From NCBI GenBank assembly GCA_963725145.1, contig CAVRXL010000012.1, positions 434,001 through 498,000 of the forward strand: DNA of 64,000 bases. The letters are read 5' to 3'. The translations under genes and the position numbers were made by a program. Within the stretch, counting starts at the first letter, position 1, and every line of letters starts with the position of its first letter. This DNA is from DATAEE01 sp963725145 (GTDB taxonomy: Bacteria; Acidobacteriota; Vicinamibacteria; Vicinamibacterales; 2-12-FULL-66-21). Below the pieces are notes generated by a model. That model was not told the origin of the DNA, made no database searches, and was given only the letters and a program-made list of their open reading frames with translations. Of this stretch, positions 8,910 to 18,096 are shown piece by piece.

Positions 8910-10013
8910 ATGCCGGAAACCGTTCTGGCCGCCGTCCTGCGCGCGCCGCGGACGCCGCTCGAGCTGCGCGAATATCCCGTTCCGGACTTGCCGCCCGGCG
9001 CGGCGCTGCTGCGCACCGCCTATTCCGAAGTGTGCGGCACGGACGTTCACCTCTGGCATGGACGCCTCACGGGTGTTCCGTATCCCATCATTCCCGGCCA
9101 CGTGTCCGCGGGCGTACTCGATCGCGTCCGCGCTCCGCTCGCCTCGCTCGACGGCTCGATTCCCCGCGAGGGCGATCGCGTCGTCTTCTTCGACGTGCAC
9201 CGCACGTGCGGGCGCTGTCGCGCGTGCACGGTCAGCCGTACGCCGACACGATGCGTCGCGCGCCGCGTCTACGGGATCACCGATTCGGCCGACGAAGGGT
9301 TGTTCGGCGGCTGGGCCGAAGCCATTTACCTCGAGCCCGGAGTCGCCATTGCGACGCTGCCAGACCGCGTAGGGTTCGAGGAGTACATCGGCGCAGGGTG
9401 TGGCCTGATCACAGCCGTCCATATCCTCGATCGTGCGGCGCTCAAACACGGCGATCGCGTGGTCGTGCAGGGGACCGGCGCCGTCGGCCTCAGCGTCATC
9501 GCGCTCGCGCGGCTGGCGGGCGCGTCGAGGGTTTTCGCGATCGGCGCTCCGGAAGATCGCCTGGCGCTCGCGCGACGGATGGGCGCCGACGTCGTGATGA
9601 ACCTGGAATCGTCGTCCGTCGAGGAGCGTCGAGCACAGGTCCTCGAATCGACCGACGGTGACGGCGTCGACGTGGTGGTCGAGGCCGCGGGCTCGGCACG
9701 CGCCGTCGAGGAGGGCCTGGGGCTCGTCCGTGACGGCGGCGCGTATGTCATCGCCGGCCACTACACGGACGCCGGCCCGAGCGCGATCAACGTGCATCAC
9801 CAGATCAATCGCAAGCATCTCGACGTCAGGGGATGCTGGGGCAGCGAGCCTGGACATTTCCTGCGGGCGCTTCGCATCCTCGAGCGGCATGCGGCGACCG
9901 TGCCATGGCGCGAGATCGGGGCGCGAACCTACGGACTTGGAGAGCTCAACAACGCCCTCGCGGATGCGGAGGGGATGAAGATCACTAAGGCGCTCGTCAA
10001 GCCAGGGTCCTAG
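8910..10013 (+). CDS. Zinc-dependent alcohol dehydrogenase family protein (MDR)
   Basis: A 367-residue medium-chain dehydrogenase. The catalytic-zinc region is EVCGTDVHLWHGR, the lobe zinc cluster CGRCRACTVSRTPTRC is complete, and GTGAVGLSVIALARLAGA forms the NAD-binding fold. The RVYGIT and FGGWAEAIYL segments resemble threonine/sorbitol-dehydrogenase-like members. Substrate not assignable. It stands alone on the plus strand between a divergent and a convergent neighbour (8 bases from the stop of the DsbA-like gene). Confidence 0.9.
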   Translation: MPETVLAAVLRAPRTPLELREYPVPDLPPGAALLRTAYSEVCGTDVHLWHGRLTGVPYPIIPGHVSAGVLDRVRAPLASLDGSIPREGDRVVFFDVHRTCGRCRACTVSRTPTRCVARRVYGITDSADEGLFGGWAEAIYLEPGVAIATLPDRVGFEEYIGAGCGLITAVHILDRAALKHGDRVVVQGTGAVGLSVIALARLAGASRVFAIGAPEDRLALARRMGADVVMNLESSSVEERRAQVLESTDGDGVDVVVEAAGSARAVEEGLGLVRDGGAYVIAGHYTDAGPSAINVHHQINRKHLDVRGCWGSEPGHFLRALRILERHAATVPWREIGARTYGLGELNNALADAEGMKITKALVKPGS

Positions 10014-10020
10014 GAGCGTC

Positions 10021-10785
10021 CTAGTTCGAGCTGGACAACAGGGCGTCGATTTCCTGCTTGAAGCGAGTAAAGGGGTGCGCGCCGCTGATGAAGCGCGCCG
10101 CCTTGAGCGACTTCCCGTCTGCGGTCACGACACCGACGAAGAACGCCGGCGTGCCGCTCACGCCGGACGAGACCGCGTCGTTGATCGACTGCTGAACCGT
10201 CGGGGCGTGCTTGCCCGACTCGACACACTGCTGGAACGCCCCGAGCTCGACGCCGACGGCCGCCGCGTGCGCCTTCAGCTCCTCCGGACCGAGTGGGTTG
10301 GGATTCATGAAGAGGCGACTGTGCATCGGCCAGTACTTATCCTGATCCGCGGCGCAGTTTGCCGCTTCGTGGGCCTTGACCGCCTGGCGGTGCAGCGACT
10401 CGATCGGGAAATCCTTGAAGGCGTACCGTATCTTGCCGGTCTCGATGTAGTCCTTCTCAATCTGGGGCATCGTCTCGCGGAAGTGACGGCCGCAGAACGG
10501 GCACTGGTAGTCGGAGAACTCGAGGAGCATGACCTTCGCCGATGCGCTGCCACGCATCTTCGCTCCCGACAGGCTGATGGGGCTGTCGGTCGACGGGGGT
10601 TTGGGAATCCCGAGCCGTGCCCGCATGTCTGCGAGCTCGCGTTCGAGCGCGGCCGTGCGCGTCTTCAGCGTCTCGAGCTCCTTCTTCAGCGCCTCCACGT
10701 CGGTCGACTGCCCGGGCAGGGCGGCGACGGTAAGCGCGATGGCGGCGCCCACGGCGGCGATGACGGCCAGTGCGGGTTTCATCAT
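10021..10785 (-). CDS. DsbA-family thiol oxidoreductase, membrane-anchored
   Basis: A 254-residue thioredoxin-fold protein. An N-terminal hydrophobic helix anchors or exports it, a short coiled coil follows (LKKELETLKTRTAALERELADM, written here in part), then a thioredoxin domain with the redox motif YQCPFCGRHF and the cis-Pro loop VSGTPAFFVG. Such proteins catalyse disulphide exchange in the periplasm. It is divergent from pyruvate kinase with an 85-base gap holding both promoters. No DsbB or DsbD partner is present in the window. Confidence 0.88.
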   Translation of the reverse strand: MMKPALAVIAAVGAAIALTVAALPGQSTDVEALKKELETLKTRTAALERELADMRARLGIPKPPSTDSPISLSGAKMRGSASAKVMLLEFSDYQCPFCGRHFRETMPQIEKDYIETGKIRYAFKDFPIESLHRQAVKAHEAANCAADQDKYWPMHSRLFMNPNPLGPEELKAHAAAVGVELGAFQQCVESGKHAPTVQQSINDAVSSGVSGTPAFFVGVVTADGKSLKAARFISGAHPFTRFKQEIDALLSSSN

Positions 10786-10870
10786 CCGATTTTACACCGC
10801 TGAAAGGTGCGAAACTCGTGCAATCAATGGCTTTCGCTCATGGCGGCTCCGATTGTAAGCTGAAGCCCGG

Positions 10871-12292
10871 ATGCCGCGTCACACCAAGATCGTCGCGACC
10901 ATCGGGCCGGCGAGCGCGACCGAGCCGGTGATCGACGGCCTGGTTGCGGCGGGCGTCGACCTCTTCCGGCTGAACTTTTCTCACGGTACCCACGAAGAGC
11001 ACGCACGCGTGGCCGGACTGATCCGCGAGTCCGGCCGCCGCGCGCGCCGGACCGTGGCCATCCTGCAGGATCTCAGCGGACCGAAGATTCGCACCGGCCG
11101 GCTCGAGGGCGGCGGGCCGATCTTGCTTGCCGATCGTGATCGGTTCCGCATCGAAACGGGAACCGAAGTAGGAGGCCCAGGCCGGATCTTCACCACATTC
11201 GATGGCCTTCCGCAATCCGTCAAGGCGGGGGATCGTCTTCTGCTCGATGACGGGCGGATCGAGCTGGAGGTCGTCGCCGTAGATCCGCGTGGCGTCGACA
11301 CCGTGGTCGTGCACGGCGGCCCACTCGGCCAGCACAAGGGCATCAACGCCCCGGGCGTAACGCTCGCAGCAGCGGCGCTGACCGCGAGAGATCGCGCCGA
11401 TCTTGCGTTCGGGGTGACGCTTGGAGTCGACTTCGTCGCGCTCAGCTTCGTGCAAAACGAATCGGACATCGCCGACGCCCGTCGCGCGCTCGACGACGCG
11501 GGCGCGTCGACGCCCATCATCGCGAAGATCGAACGGCCTGCTGCGGTTGAGCGGATCGATCAGATTCTCGCGGTCTCAGATGGTGTGATGGTCGCGCGCG
11601 GGGATCTTGGGCTCGAGGTGCCGCTCGAGCGCGTGCCGCGCATCCAGAAAGACATCACGCGGCGGGCGCGAATCATGGGACGGCCGGTGATCGTCGCGAC
11701 ACAGGTCCTCGAATCCATGCGCGAGGAGCCGCGGCCGACCCGCGCCGAGGTGAGCGACGCCGCGAACGCGGTCGACCAGGGCGTCGACGCGATCATGCTT
11801 GCCGGAGAAACCGCGATCGGCACCAACCCGATCCGCGCCGTGCGTACGCTCGATTTGATCATCAGGGAAGCCGAGACCATCCCCATCGTCGAGCCCCTGG
11901 AGCCGGCGGTCGATCCGACCGGCTCGGCGCACGGCCGCGCGATCTGTGAAGCCGCAATTACGCTGGCGGCGCGCGGTTCGGCAGATGCGATCGTGGCGGT
12001 CACCCGCCGCGGCAAGACCGCCCGATTGCTGTCCACGCTGCGGCCGAGCGCGACGATCTACGGCGCCACCGATGACGAGGTCGTGGCCCGGCGGCTCGCG
12101 CTGTCGTGGGGTGTCGTGCCGTTCGTCTGCGCGATGGGAGACTTGGCGGACGCCTGGCGTGGCGGCACCGTGCACCAGCAGATCGCCGGCCTCCCCGACC
12201 TTCCCTCGGGCTCGGTCGTGGTGTTCGTGAGCGTCAGCCCCGATCTGTCGCGGAGCGACGCGAACTTCCTCAACCTGAAGCGGCTGTCATGA
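10871..12292 (+). CDS. pyk: Pyruvate kinase
   Basis: Last step of glycolysis: phosphoenolpyruvate plus ADP gives pyruvate plus ATP. The 473-residue length is normal. The visible landmarks are the N-terminal KIVATIGPAS, the LNFSHGTHEEH segment, the catalytic IIAKIERPAAVERI (Lys of the family signature), the Mg site VARGDLGLEVP and the MLAGETAIGTNP loop, followed by a C-terminal allosteric domain. It stands alone between a divergent DsbA-like gene and a convergent permease gene. Confidence 0.97.
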   Translation: MPRHTKIVATIGPASATEPVIDGLVAAGVDLFRLNFSHGTHEEHARVAGLIRESGRRARRTVAILQDLSGPKIRTGRLEGGGPILLADRDRFRIETGTEVGGPGRIFTTFDGLPQSVKAGDRLLLDDGRIELEVVAVDPRGVDTVVVHGGPLGQHKGINAPGVTLAAAALTARDRADLAFGVTLGVDFVALSFVQNESDIADARRALDDAGASTPIIAKIERPAAVERIDQILAVSDGVMVARGDLGLEVPLERVPRIQKDITRRARIMGRPVIVATQVLESMREEPRPTRAEVSDAANAVDQGVDAIMLAGETAIGTNPIRAVRTLDLIIREAETIPIVEPLEPAVDPTGSAHGRAICEAAITLAARGSADAIVAVTRRGKTARLLSTLRPSATIYGATDDEVVARRLALSWGVVPFVCAMGDLADAWRGGTVHQQIAGLPDLPSGSVVVFVSVSPDLSRSDANFLNLKRLS

Positions 12293-12304
12293 ACCGGGGT
12301 GCGG

Positions 12305-13717
12305 CTATGCGGCATTCCTCCGGTACAACAGGAACCCGACGCCGACCACCGCGAGCGCCTGCAGCAGCAGGCTGGCTTCGTAGTTGACGAGACTGGTCGT
12401 CCCCGGCGGCGGGACGAACACCAGCGCCAGCGAGATCATCGTCGCCGCCAGGCCGGTCAGCGCGATCACCCACAGACCCGCCCAACCTCCTGGAATCCTC
12501 AGCTCTCCCGGGATCGGATCGCCGGCCGAGCGCCGCAAGCGTGGGAGCGATAGGAACAAATACACGTACGGAACGAAGTAGATCAGGATCGTCAGGTTGA
12601 CCATGACGTCGTACGCGTCCTGAACGGTCGGGCGCGCGCCGGCAATGGCGAAGGACACGCTCGCGAGAAAGATGGCCGTGGCCACAACGCCCTGAACGAT
12701 GAGGGCGACGTGCGGCGTCCGCCAACGCGGGTGCAGACGGCCGAGCGCTGCCGGCATGACGCGGTCGACACCCGCGGCGAACGGCACGCGCGCGGCGCTC
12801 GCCATCCACGACAGCGTCCCGGCGATCGCCGACATCGCGATCAGCGCCCCGACTATCCCGGCAACCTGGGGCAGACCAACGCGAGCGCCCACGCGATCGA
12901 TGGCGTCGGTGATGCCGCTCAACTCACGAAGCGAGTCGGCGGGAAGCGCGACGAGCACCGATACGGACCCCGCGACATAGATCACGACAGCCACTGCGCC
13001 GCCGATGAGGACACCCGCCGGAATCGTCCGTTCGGGTCGCTTGACCTCCTGCCCGACGAGTGCGGTGATTTCAAACCCGGAGAACGCGAAACACATCGCG
13101 GACCACAGGGAGACCGTGTCCAGGAATTCAGCGTTGACCGGCGGGACGAGCGACGCCGGCGTGAATGCCGTTGCCGAACCGAACATGACGAACGCGACGC
13201 CCCCTGCCGCGATGAGCAACCCGGCGGGAAGCCAGATGCCCGCGCTGCCGATGTTCTGCAGCCACTTTCCCGTGTTGAGACCGACCACGCCGATCCCGAC
13301 CGCCGCCCAGATACCGGCGAGGACGAATACCGTCGCGTACACGCGGCTGTCGGCGAGCCCCGCCGCCGACTCACCGAACGGCGCAAGGGCGTTGGCGGCG
13401 CCGAACAGCAGCAGCGACGGGAAGTAGAAGAGATTGTTGACCCAGAGGCACCAGCCGCAGATGAAACCGTGCACCGGGCCGAACGCGCGTCGCGTCCACG
13501 CGTAGAGCCCGCCCTGTTCCGGCAGTCGGCTCGAGAGCTCCGACACTGCCGCCGCAAGAGGGATGAAAAACGCCAGGCAGGCGAGGATCCACAACGTCAC
13601 CGACGCGGGACCGGTCCGGGCGCCGCGCGCGACCCACCGCAGGCCGACGACCGCGACGATGTTCATCAGGATGACGTCGCGCAGACCGAGCGCACGAATG
13701 AACCGGAGATCGGTCAC
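12305..13717 (-). CDS. APC-superfamily amino acid permease
   Basis: An integral membrane transporter of about 470 residues with roughly 12 hydrophobic segments. It has the early unwound-helix pattern NIVAVVGLRWVARGARTGPAS and the LPEQGGLYAWTRRAFGP motif typical of amino-acid/polyamine/organocation carriers, plus the conserved FSGFEITALVGQEVKRPERTIP segment. I chose GTG 13717, which overlaps the upstream SRPBCC stop by 4 bases; a longer reading to 13918 lies inside that gene and looks non-native. The substrate is probably an amino acid but is not determined. Confidence 0.88.
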   Translation of the reverse strand: MTDLRFIRALGLRDVILMNIVAVVGLRWVARGARTGPASVTLWILACLAFFIPLAAAVSELSSRLPEQGGLYAWTRRAFGPVHGFICGWCLWVNNLFYFPSLLLFGAANALAPFGESAAGLADSRVYATVFVLAGIWAAVGIGVVGLNTGKWLQNIGSAGIWLPAGLLIAAGGVAFVMFGSATAFTPASLVPPVNAEFLDTVSLWSAMCFAFSGFEITALVGQEVKRPERTIPAGVLIGGAVAVVIYVAGSVSVLVALPADSLRELSGITDAIDRVGARVGLPQVAGIVGALIAMSAIAGTLSWMASAARVPFAAGVDRVMPAALGRLHPRWRTPHVALIVQGVVATAIFLASVSFAIAGARPTVQDAYDVMVNLTILIYFVPYVYLFLSLPRLRRSAGDPIPGELRIPGGWAGLWVIALTGLAATMISLALVFVPPPGTTSLVNYEASLLLQALAVVGVGFLLYRRNAA

Positions 13718-14199
13718 GTCCGCGGCGCCTCGAGCAGGTGCTTCAGCGCCGCGAGCGACGAATGCCACCCGGCGCCGATGACTTCGTAATAGCGCCGCCA
13801 GCGCGCGCTGTCCTCGTAGCCATGTTGCTCGACGTGGAGACGGCACGCGGGGCCGTCCATCGAGCAGGTGATTTCCAGGCCCATGGGTCCCACCGGCTCG
13901 CCTTCGGGCGGCAGCCACCAGGCGTCGGCGACGAAGAAGGAACGCCCCGGCTTCACGTCCACGACCGTCCCGTGAAAGACGCCTCCGAGATGCCCGAGGA
14001 GCTCGTCGCGAAACTCACTCGGCGCCCACTCGACGGCGTACACGCCGAACGGCCGCGGCACCGTCACGGATCGGATCGCCTGCCACCAGATCGCGAGCGC
14101 CTGAGGATCAAAGAACGCCGCAATCACGCGGGACGGCGCCGCGCGGATGAGAAGTGAGGTGTCGAAACCGGGCGGCCGGTTTGGGCTTCCCCCTGGCAT
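13714..14199 (-). CDS. SRPBCC (START/AHSA1-like) domain protein
   Basis: A 161-residue protein with the helix-grip fold pattern: an N-terminal strand with LIRAAPSRVIAAFFDPQALAIWW, a central beta-sheet with FHGTVVDVKPGRSFFVADAWW, and a long C-terminal helix (WHSSLAALKHLLEAP). Family members bind hydrophobic ligands or act in stress responses. ATG 14199 is preferred over an upstream start at 14451 because that extension crosses the cytochrome gene in another frame. It is coupled to the permease through a GTGA overlap and follows the cytochrome gene by 17 bases. Confidence 0.8.
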   Translation of the reverse strand: MPGGSPNRPPGFDTSLLIRAAPSRVIAAFFDPQALAIWWQAIRSVTVPRPFGVYAVEWAPSEFRDELLGHLGGVFHGTVVDVKPGRSFFVADAWWLPPEGEPVGPMGLEITCSMDGPACRLHVEQHGYEDSARWRRYYEVIGAGWHSSLAALKHLLEAPRT

Positions 14200-14216
14200 G
14201 GACGGCCGGTGGAATC

Positions 14217-14681
14217 CTACTTCGCTGGCTTCCTCATCGTCTGAGAAAAGGCGACGATCGACCAGGCCTGTTCCTTGGTCAGTTCTTCCTTGAATGCGGG
14301 CATCTTCGGCTTCTTGCGCCCGTTCCAGATCTTGTAAAACACGACGCCGTCGCTGTTGCGGTCCGCGCGCTTGGGATTGGTCAGGTCCATTTCGGCCATG
14401 TATTCGGGATCGGCGTCCGGCCCGTCTCCTATGCCCTCGGGTCCGTGACACCGCTCGCAGTTCTTCTTGAACAACGCTTTCCCGGCGTTCAGGACGACCG
14501 GCGTGACCGTCAGCGGGTTCTTCTCGTCGTCAGCGGTCGCGGGCAGTTCCCATCCTCCCGGCACGGGCTTCTCGCCCGCCTGCCTGGTCTCGTCACCGTT
14601 GAACCCGGCCGCGAGCACAAGCGTTCCCCCGAACGCCACCGCCGCAACTGCTATCCACATCGTGACCGCGCGAATTCGCAT
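14217..14681 (-). CDS. Exported mono-haem cytochrome c
   Basis: A 154-residue protein with a Sec signal peptide (a hydrophobic run ending LVLAAGF), one haem c attachment motif CERCH in KKNCERCHGPEGIGDGP, and a likely distal Met ligand in KKPKMPAFKEELT. The C-terminal helix SIVAFSQTMRK is typical of class I cytochromes. It carries electrons in the periplasm. It is first in a minus-strand set with the SRPBCC and permease genes; no oxidase or redox partner is adjacent. Confidence 0.9.
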   Translation of the reverse strand: MRIRAVTMWIAVAAVAFGGTLVLAAGFNGDETRQAGEKPVPGGWELPATADDEKNPLTVTPVVLNAGKALFKKNCERCHGPEGIGDGPDADPEYMAEMDLTNPKRADRNSDGVVFYKIWNGRKKPKMPAFKEELTKEQAWSIVAFSQTMRKPAK

Positions 14682-14743
14682 GCCTCGATCCCTCCTGCTT
14701 CCGTGCGTCTATGAGGATGATACAGTTTTAGCCACGGATTCCA

Positions 14744-15643
14744 ATGTCCGAACATCAGCCGCTGGCGTACCATAGCCTCGAGTTTCTCGAAAGCGACGAG
14801 GCGCGCCCGATCCGCATCCTCGCCGAGTACCTCGAGCCCCTTCGTCGGTTCCAGGCCCAGAACATCCAGGACACCGTCGTCTTTTTCGGATCGGCGCGCG
14901 TCGACAGCCGGATCGACGCCGAGCGTGCGCTTGCGCGGCTGTCGCTCGAGCGGCCCGACCGTTCTCGCCGCGGAAAAAAAGTAACGGTCTCCGACTCGCG
15001 CCGACGGGCTTTCGCCGACCGCCTGAAGCGGTCGCGCAAGGCGGTCGCCTGGTCGCGGTACTACGAGGACGCGCGCGAGCTGGCGCGCCAGCTCACCGAG
15101 TGGAGCCGGGCGCTCGATGCTCCACGTCATCGGTTCGTCGTCTGTTCGGGAGGTGGACCGGGCATCATGGAGGCTGCCAATCGCGGCGCCCATGAGGCGG
15201 GCGGGAAGACGATCGGGCTCAACATCCGGCTGCCGTTCGAGCAAGGGCCCAACCGGTTCATCACGCCCGGGCTGCACTTCGAGTTCCACTACTTCTTCAT
15301 GCGGAAGTTCTGGTTCGCGTACCTCGCCAAGGCGCTCGTGATCTTTCCGGGCGGCTTCGGTACGCTCGACGAGATGTTCGAGTTTCTCACGCTGGCTCAG
15401 ACGCAGAAGCTCTCGAAGAAACTGGACGTGATCCTGTACGGCAGCGAGTATTGGGATCCGATCCTGAACCTGCAGCCCATGGCAGAGTGGGGGGCAATCT
15501 CCGAGCAGGATCTGAACCTCCTCCATCGTTCCGATTCGCCAGGTGACGCGTTCGAGCACCTCCGACGCCACCTGGCTCAGCACCTTGTACCGGAGACCGC
15601 ACAGGAAGATCGCGCGCCCGGCATCGCGAAGACTCGTGGATAA
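14744..15643 (+). CDS. LOG family protein (TIGR00730-type Rossmann fold)
   Basis: A 299-residue protein with the LOG signatures: VVCSGGGPGIMEAANRGAHEAGG and FPGGFGTLDEMFE. LOG proteins cleave cytokinin or purine nucleotide monophosphates to the free base and phosphoribose, and many are mis-annotated as lysine decarboxylases. This one belongs to the longer type, with about 120 residues before the first motif. It is divergent from the cytochrome gene and ends just before the heptamer array that leads into the DinB-fold gene. Confidence 0.88.
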   Translation: MSEHQPLAYHSLEFLESDEARPIRILAEYLEPLRRFQAQNIQDTVVFFGSARVDSRIDAERALARLSLERPDRSRRGKKVTVSDSRRRAFADRLKRSRKAVAWSRYYEDARELARQLTEWSRALDAPRHRFVVCSGGGPGIMEAANRGAHEAGGKTIGLNIRLPFEQGPNRFITPGLHFEFHYFFMRKFWFAYLAKALVIFPGGFGTLDEMFEFLTLAQTQKLSKKLDVILYGSEYWDPILNLQPMAEWGAISEQDLNLLHRSDSPGDAFEHLRRHLAQHLVPETAQEDRAPGIAKTRG

Positions 15644-15680
15644 GGAGGCAGGAGGTGGGAGGCAGGAGGCAGGAGGTAGG
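15644..15680 (+). repeat. Tandem heptamer array, 5 x GGAGGYR
   Basis: Immediately after the TAA at 15641-15643 come five 7-base units: GGAGGCA, GGAGGTG, GGAGGCA, GGAGGCA, GGAGGTA. Each carries a perfect GGAGG Shine-Dalgarno core. The last core lies 6 bases before the GTG start at 15683, the normal spacing. The array fills the whole intergenic gap. Confidence 0.9.
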
Positions 15681-15682
15681 TC

Positions 15683-16153
15683 GTGACTGAACAGGAACGG
15701 AAGGCGCTCGTCAACAAGTACAAGGATGGCTACCGAGCTGTGGCGGAGGCGCTCGCCGGCGCGCCAGATCGCGAGCTCGATGCGCGGCCCGCGCCGGGCA
15801 AGTGGACCGCGCGCGAAATCATTCACCACCTCGCTGACAGCGAGATGACGTCAGCGATTCGCCTCCGGCTGTTGCTGGCCGAGGAACGGCCGGCGATCAA
15901 GGGCTACGACCAGGAGATCTTCGCGAAGAAGCTCTTTTACGATCGGCCGTATCAGGCATCGCTCGAGGCGTTCAAGTACGCCCGGGAGACGACGGGGGAG
16001 ATTCTGGACCGGATGACGCCCGCGGACTGGGGGCGTGAAGGAACGCACACTGAAGTCGGTCGTTACACCCCCGAGACATGGCTATCGATCTACGCCGAGC
16101 ATGCGCACAACCATGCGGACCAAATCCGCAGAGCTCGGGCGGCAGCACGCTGA
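15683..16153 (+). CDS. DinB-fold (DinB/YfiT-like) protein
   Basis: A 156-residue four-helix-bundle protein. The metal-site pattern is visible as IIHHLADSE near residue 48 and HAHNHADQI near the C-terminus, with KWTAREIIHHLADSE as the typical family opening. Members are metal-dependent and some are thiol S-transferases; the activity here is unknown. The start is GTG 15683, supported by the GGAGG core 6 bases upstream. It follows the LOG gene and may be translated from the same message. Confidence 0.88.
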   Translation: MTEQERKALVNKYKDGYRAVAEALAGAPDRELDARPAPGKWTAREIIHHLADSEMTSAIRLRLLLAEERPAIKGYDQEIFAKKLFYDRPYQASLEAFKYARETTGEILDRMTPADWGREGTHTEVGRYTPETWLSIYAEHAHNHADQIRRARAAAR

Positions 16154-16180
16154 AGCCGTAGCGTCCGCCTTCAGGCAAAT

Positions 16181-17365
16181 CTAATAGATTAGATACCGCG
16201 CCCTGATCGGGAGGAACTCTCTGATCTCATCCTCCCAGGACGCCACGATCCGATCGGCCGAGTGGCCGGCATCGAGCCCGCGCCTCAATTCATCCGACCC
16301 AAACAGCAGGTCGATGGCCAGACGTTCGTACTCATACTCATAGGGCGGTGGCTTCCAACCGAAACGCGCAGGATCCTGTCGCCGGAACTCTTCGAGCAGG
16401 GTGACGCCGGTCGCGACTGGCTGAAACGCGGCCCGATCGGTGACGTGAATCTGGCAACCGCCGCAGGTGAGCTCCGCGTGCTTCTGGAACGTCGGCTCGA
16501 AGGAGACCGCGCGAAAACGGACGCCCGGGAGGTCGCGGCCGTTCAGCGCATCCGCGAGCCGATCACCGTCGATCCAGGGCGCGCCGATGAGCTCGAATGG
16601 ACGCGTCGTTCCACGGCCCTCCGAGAGCGTCGTTCCTTCGACCAGCACGGCGCCGGGGAAAACGATGGCCGAGTCCAGTGTAGGCATGTTCGGCGATGGC
16701 ATGATCCACGGCAGTCCCGTTTGATCGAAGTACATCTCGCGCCGCCAGCCTTCCATGGGCACGACTTCGAGATCCGCTCCGATCCCGAAGTGTTCGTTGA
16801 AGAGTCGAGCCAGCTCGCCAATCGTCATGCCGTGCCGCATCGGAATCGGGAATTGCCCGACGAATGACGTCCAGCCTTCGCGCAGCATCGGTCCCTCGAT
16901 CCGGGCGCCGCCAATCGGATTGGGCCGGTCGCACACGATCGCCTTGACGCCGTATCGTGCGCAGGCGCGCAGGCAGTTCGCCATCGTGTACACGAATGTA
17001 TAGATGCGCGTGCCGACGTTCTGTAGATCGATCGCGAGGAAGTCGAGCCCTTCCAGCATCGCGGCGGTCGGCTCGCGGGTCTCGCTGTAAAGCGAGTAGA
17101 TCGGAATGCGGCGCGCGCGGTCGTTCGCGTGCGGCGTTTCGATCATGTTGTCCTGCAGATCGGATCGATAGCCGTGCTGAGGCCCGAAGAGCGCCGCGAG
17201 CGTCACGCCGGGCGTCGACGCCAGGCGATCGGCGGCGTGCGTCAACGCGGAATCGACCGAGGCGGGGTTGGACACCAGGCCGACCCGTCCGTGGACGGCA
17301 CCACGTCGGATGCGATCGAGGAGACCCTCGAGGCCCGTGGTCACGCGGGCGGCGGCGACCGTCAT
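16181..17365 (-). CDS. namZ: NamZ-type exo-beta-N-acetylmuramidase (DUF1343)
   Basis: A 394-residue protein of the DUF1343 family, whose founding member removes terminal N-acetylmuramic acid from peptidoglycan fragments. Landmarks are VGLVSNPASVD, FGPQHGYRSDLQDNM, the DLQNVGTRIYTFVYTM segment, CDRPNPIGGARIEGP, PSPNMPTLDSAIVFPG and VEGTTLSEGRGTTRPFE. No signal peptide is evident, unlike many homologues, so the start may be incomplete or the protein cytoplasmic. The start overlaps the stop of the PH-like gene by 4 bases. Confidence 0.88.
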   Translation of the reverse strand: MTVAAARVTTGLEGLLDRIRRGAVHGRVGLVSNPASVDSALTHAADRLASTPGVTLAALFGPQHGYRSDLQDNMIETPHANDRARRIPIYSLYSETREPTAAMLEGLDFLAIDLQNVGTRIYTFVYTMANCLRACARYGVKAIVCDRPNPIGGARIEGPMLREGWTSFVGQFPIPMRHGMTIGELARLFNEHFGIGADLEVVPMEGWRREMYFDQTGLPWIMPSPNMPTLDSAIVFPGAVLVEGTTLSEGRGTTRPFELIGAPWIDGDRLADALNGRDLPGVRFRAVSFEPTFQKHAELTCGGCQIHVTDRAAFQPVATGVTLLEEFRRQDPARFGWKPPPYEYEYERLAIDLLFGSDELRRGLDAGHSADRIVASWEDEIREFLPIRARYLIY

Positions 17366-17925
17366 CGTAATCGCTCGGAGAGCCAGGCCGCGCGCATGGC
17401 GTCGGCGAACGTATTCAACCGAAATTCGAGCCGGCGGCCCGCGCCGGACAACAGCAGATCCCGACCCGCGCGGCCGACCTGCGCGATCGACGACCAGGGG
17501 GCGCTCGTGACCGACGGACCCAGGAAGACGGTGCGTCGATCAGTCAGAAACAGCCGGCCGGACGTGCCGTCGCCGCCCCCCGCCTCGCCGAGGCGCGTCG
17601 CCGGCGCCGAGAAGCGGCATGGCTCCCCCGCGATCACGCGGTGCTGCGTTTCCACGAGCGGCGGGCCGTCGCGCTCCACCAGCTGGACGAGCGTGGCGAG
17701 CTGTCGCAGGCCGTCGAGCATCTCCAGCTCGAGGGCGCCATCATCCTCGGTGAGCCGCAGCTCGTCCGCGCGCAGTGTCAGACGTCCGACGAGACCATTC
17801 TGGAGGCCGGGCCACGTTTTGGTTGCCGCATCGCGCCCGGCCGCCGCTTCAAGCTCCGCGCGAAAACTCGAAAGCTCGGCCTCACGCGCGCGGTCGGTTG
17901 ACCTTCCGAACAGCCGCCACCTCAT
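17362..17925 (-). CDS. Uncharacterised protein with PH/GRAM-like C-terminal region
   Basis: A 187-residue soluble protein. The N-terminal half is charged and helical. The C-terminal half has the strand-rich pattern GRLFLTDRRTVFLGP, then WSSIAQVGRAGRDLLLS and a final helix, recalling bacterial PH/GRAM-like domains that test a nucleic-acid-free ligand or membrane surface. This reading is inference from pattern only. It is coupled to namZ by an ATGA overlap. Confidence 0.65.
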   Translation of the reverse strand: MRWRLFGRSTDRAREAELSSFRAELEAAAGRDAATKTWPGLQNGLVGRLTLRADELRLTEDDGALELEMLDGLRQLATLVQLVERDGPPLVETQHRVIAGEPCRFSAPATRLGEAGGGDGTSGRLFLTDRRTVFLGPSVTSAPWSSIAQVGRAGRDLLLSGAGRRLEFRLNTFADAMRAAWLSERLR

Positions 17926-18096
17926 CGGCTGTTCAGCGTATCACGCGATTCGGCTCGCCCGGCGGTCCGGTGCGCAAGGTCGAGCTTTGGACTAAACTAC
18001 TGAACCGCTGTTGAGTAAGCCCATTGTCCAGCCACCAATTAGGGGTGGAATTCATCCGCGCGGCCGCCCGCTGCGCGAGGTCACGCAGACTAGCTG

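Noticed and set aside
12710..13789. 359-codon plus-strand ORF opposite the permease gene
   Set aside because: Arg/Asp/Gln-rich composition with no motif; it is the antisense shadow of a well-supported membrane transporter.
14744..15643. Lysine decarboxylase
   Set aside because: The GGGPGIMEAANRGA and PGGFGTLDE motifs define the LOG family; no decarboxylase PLP site exists.
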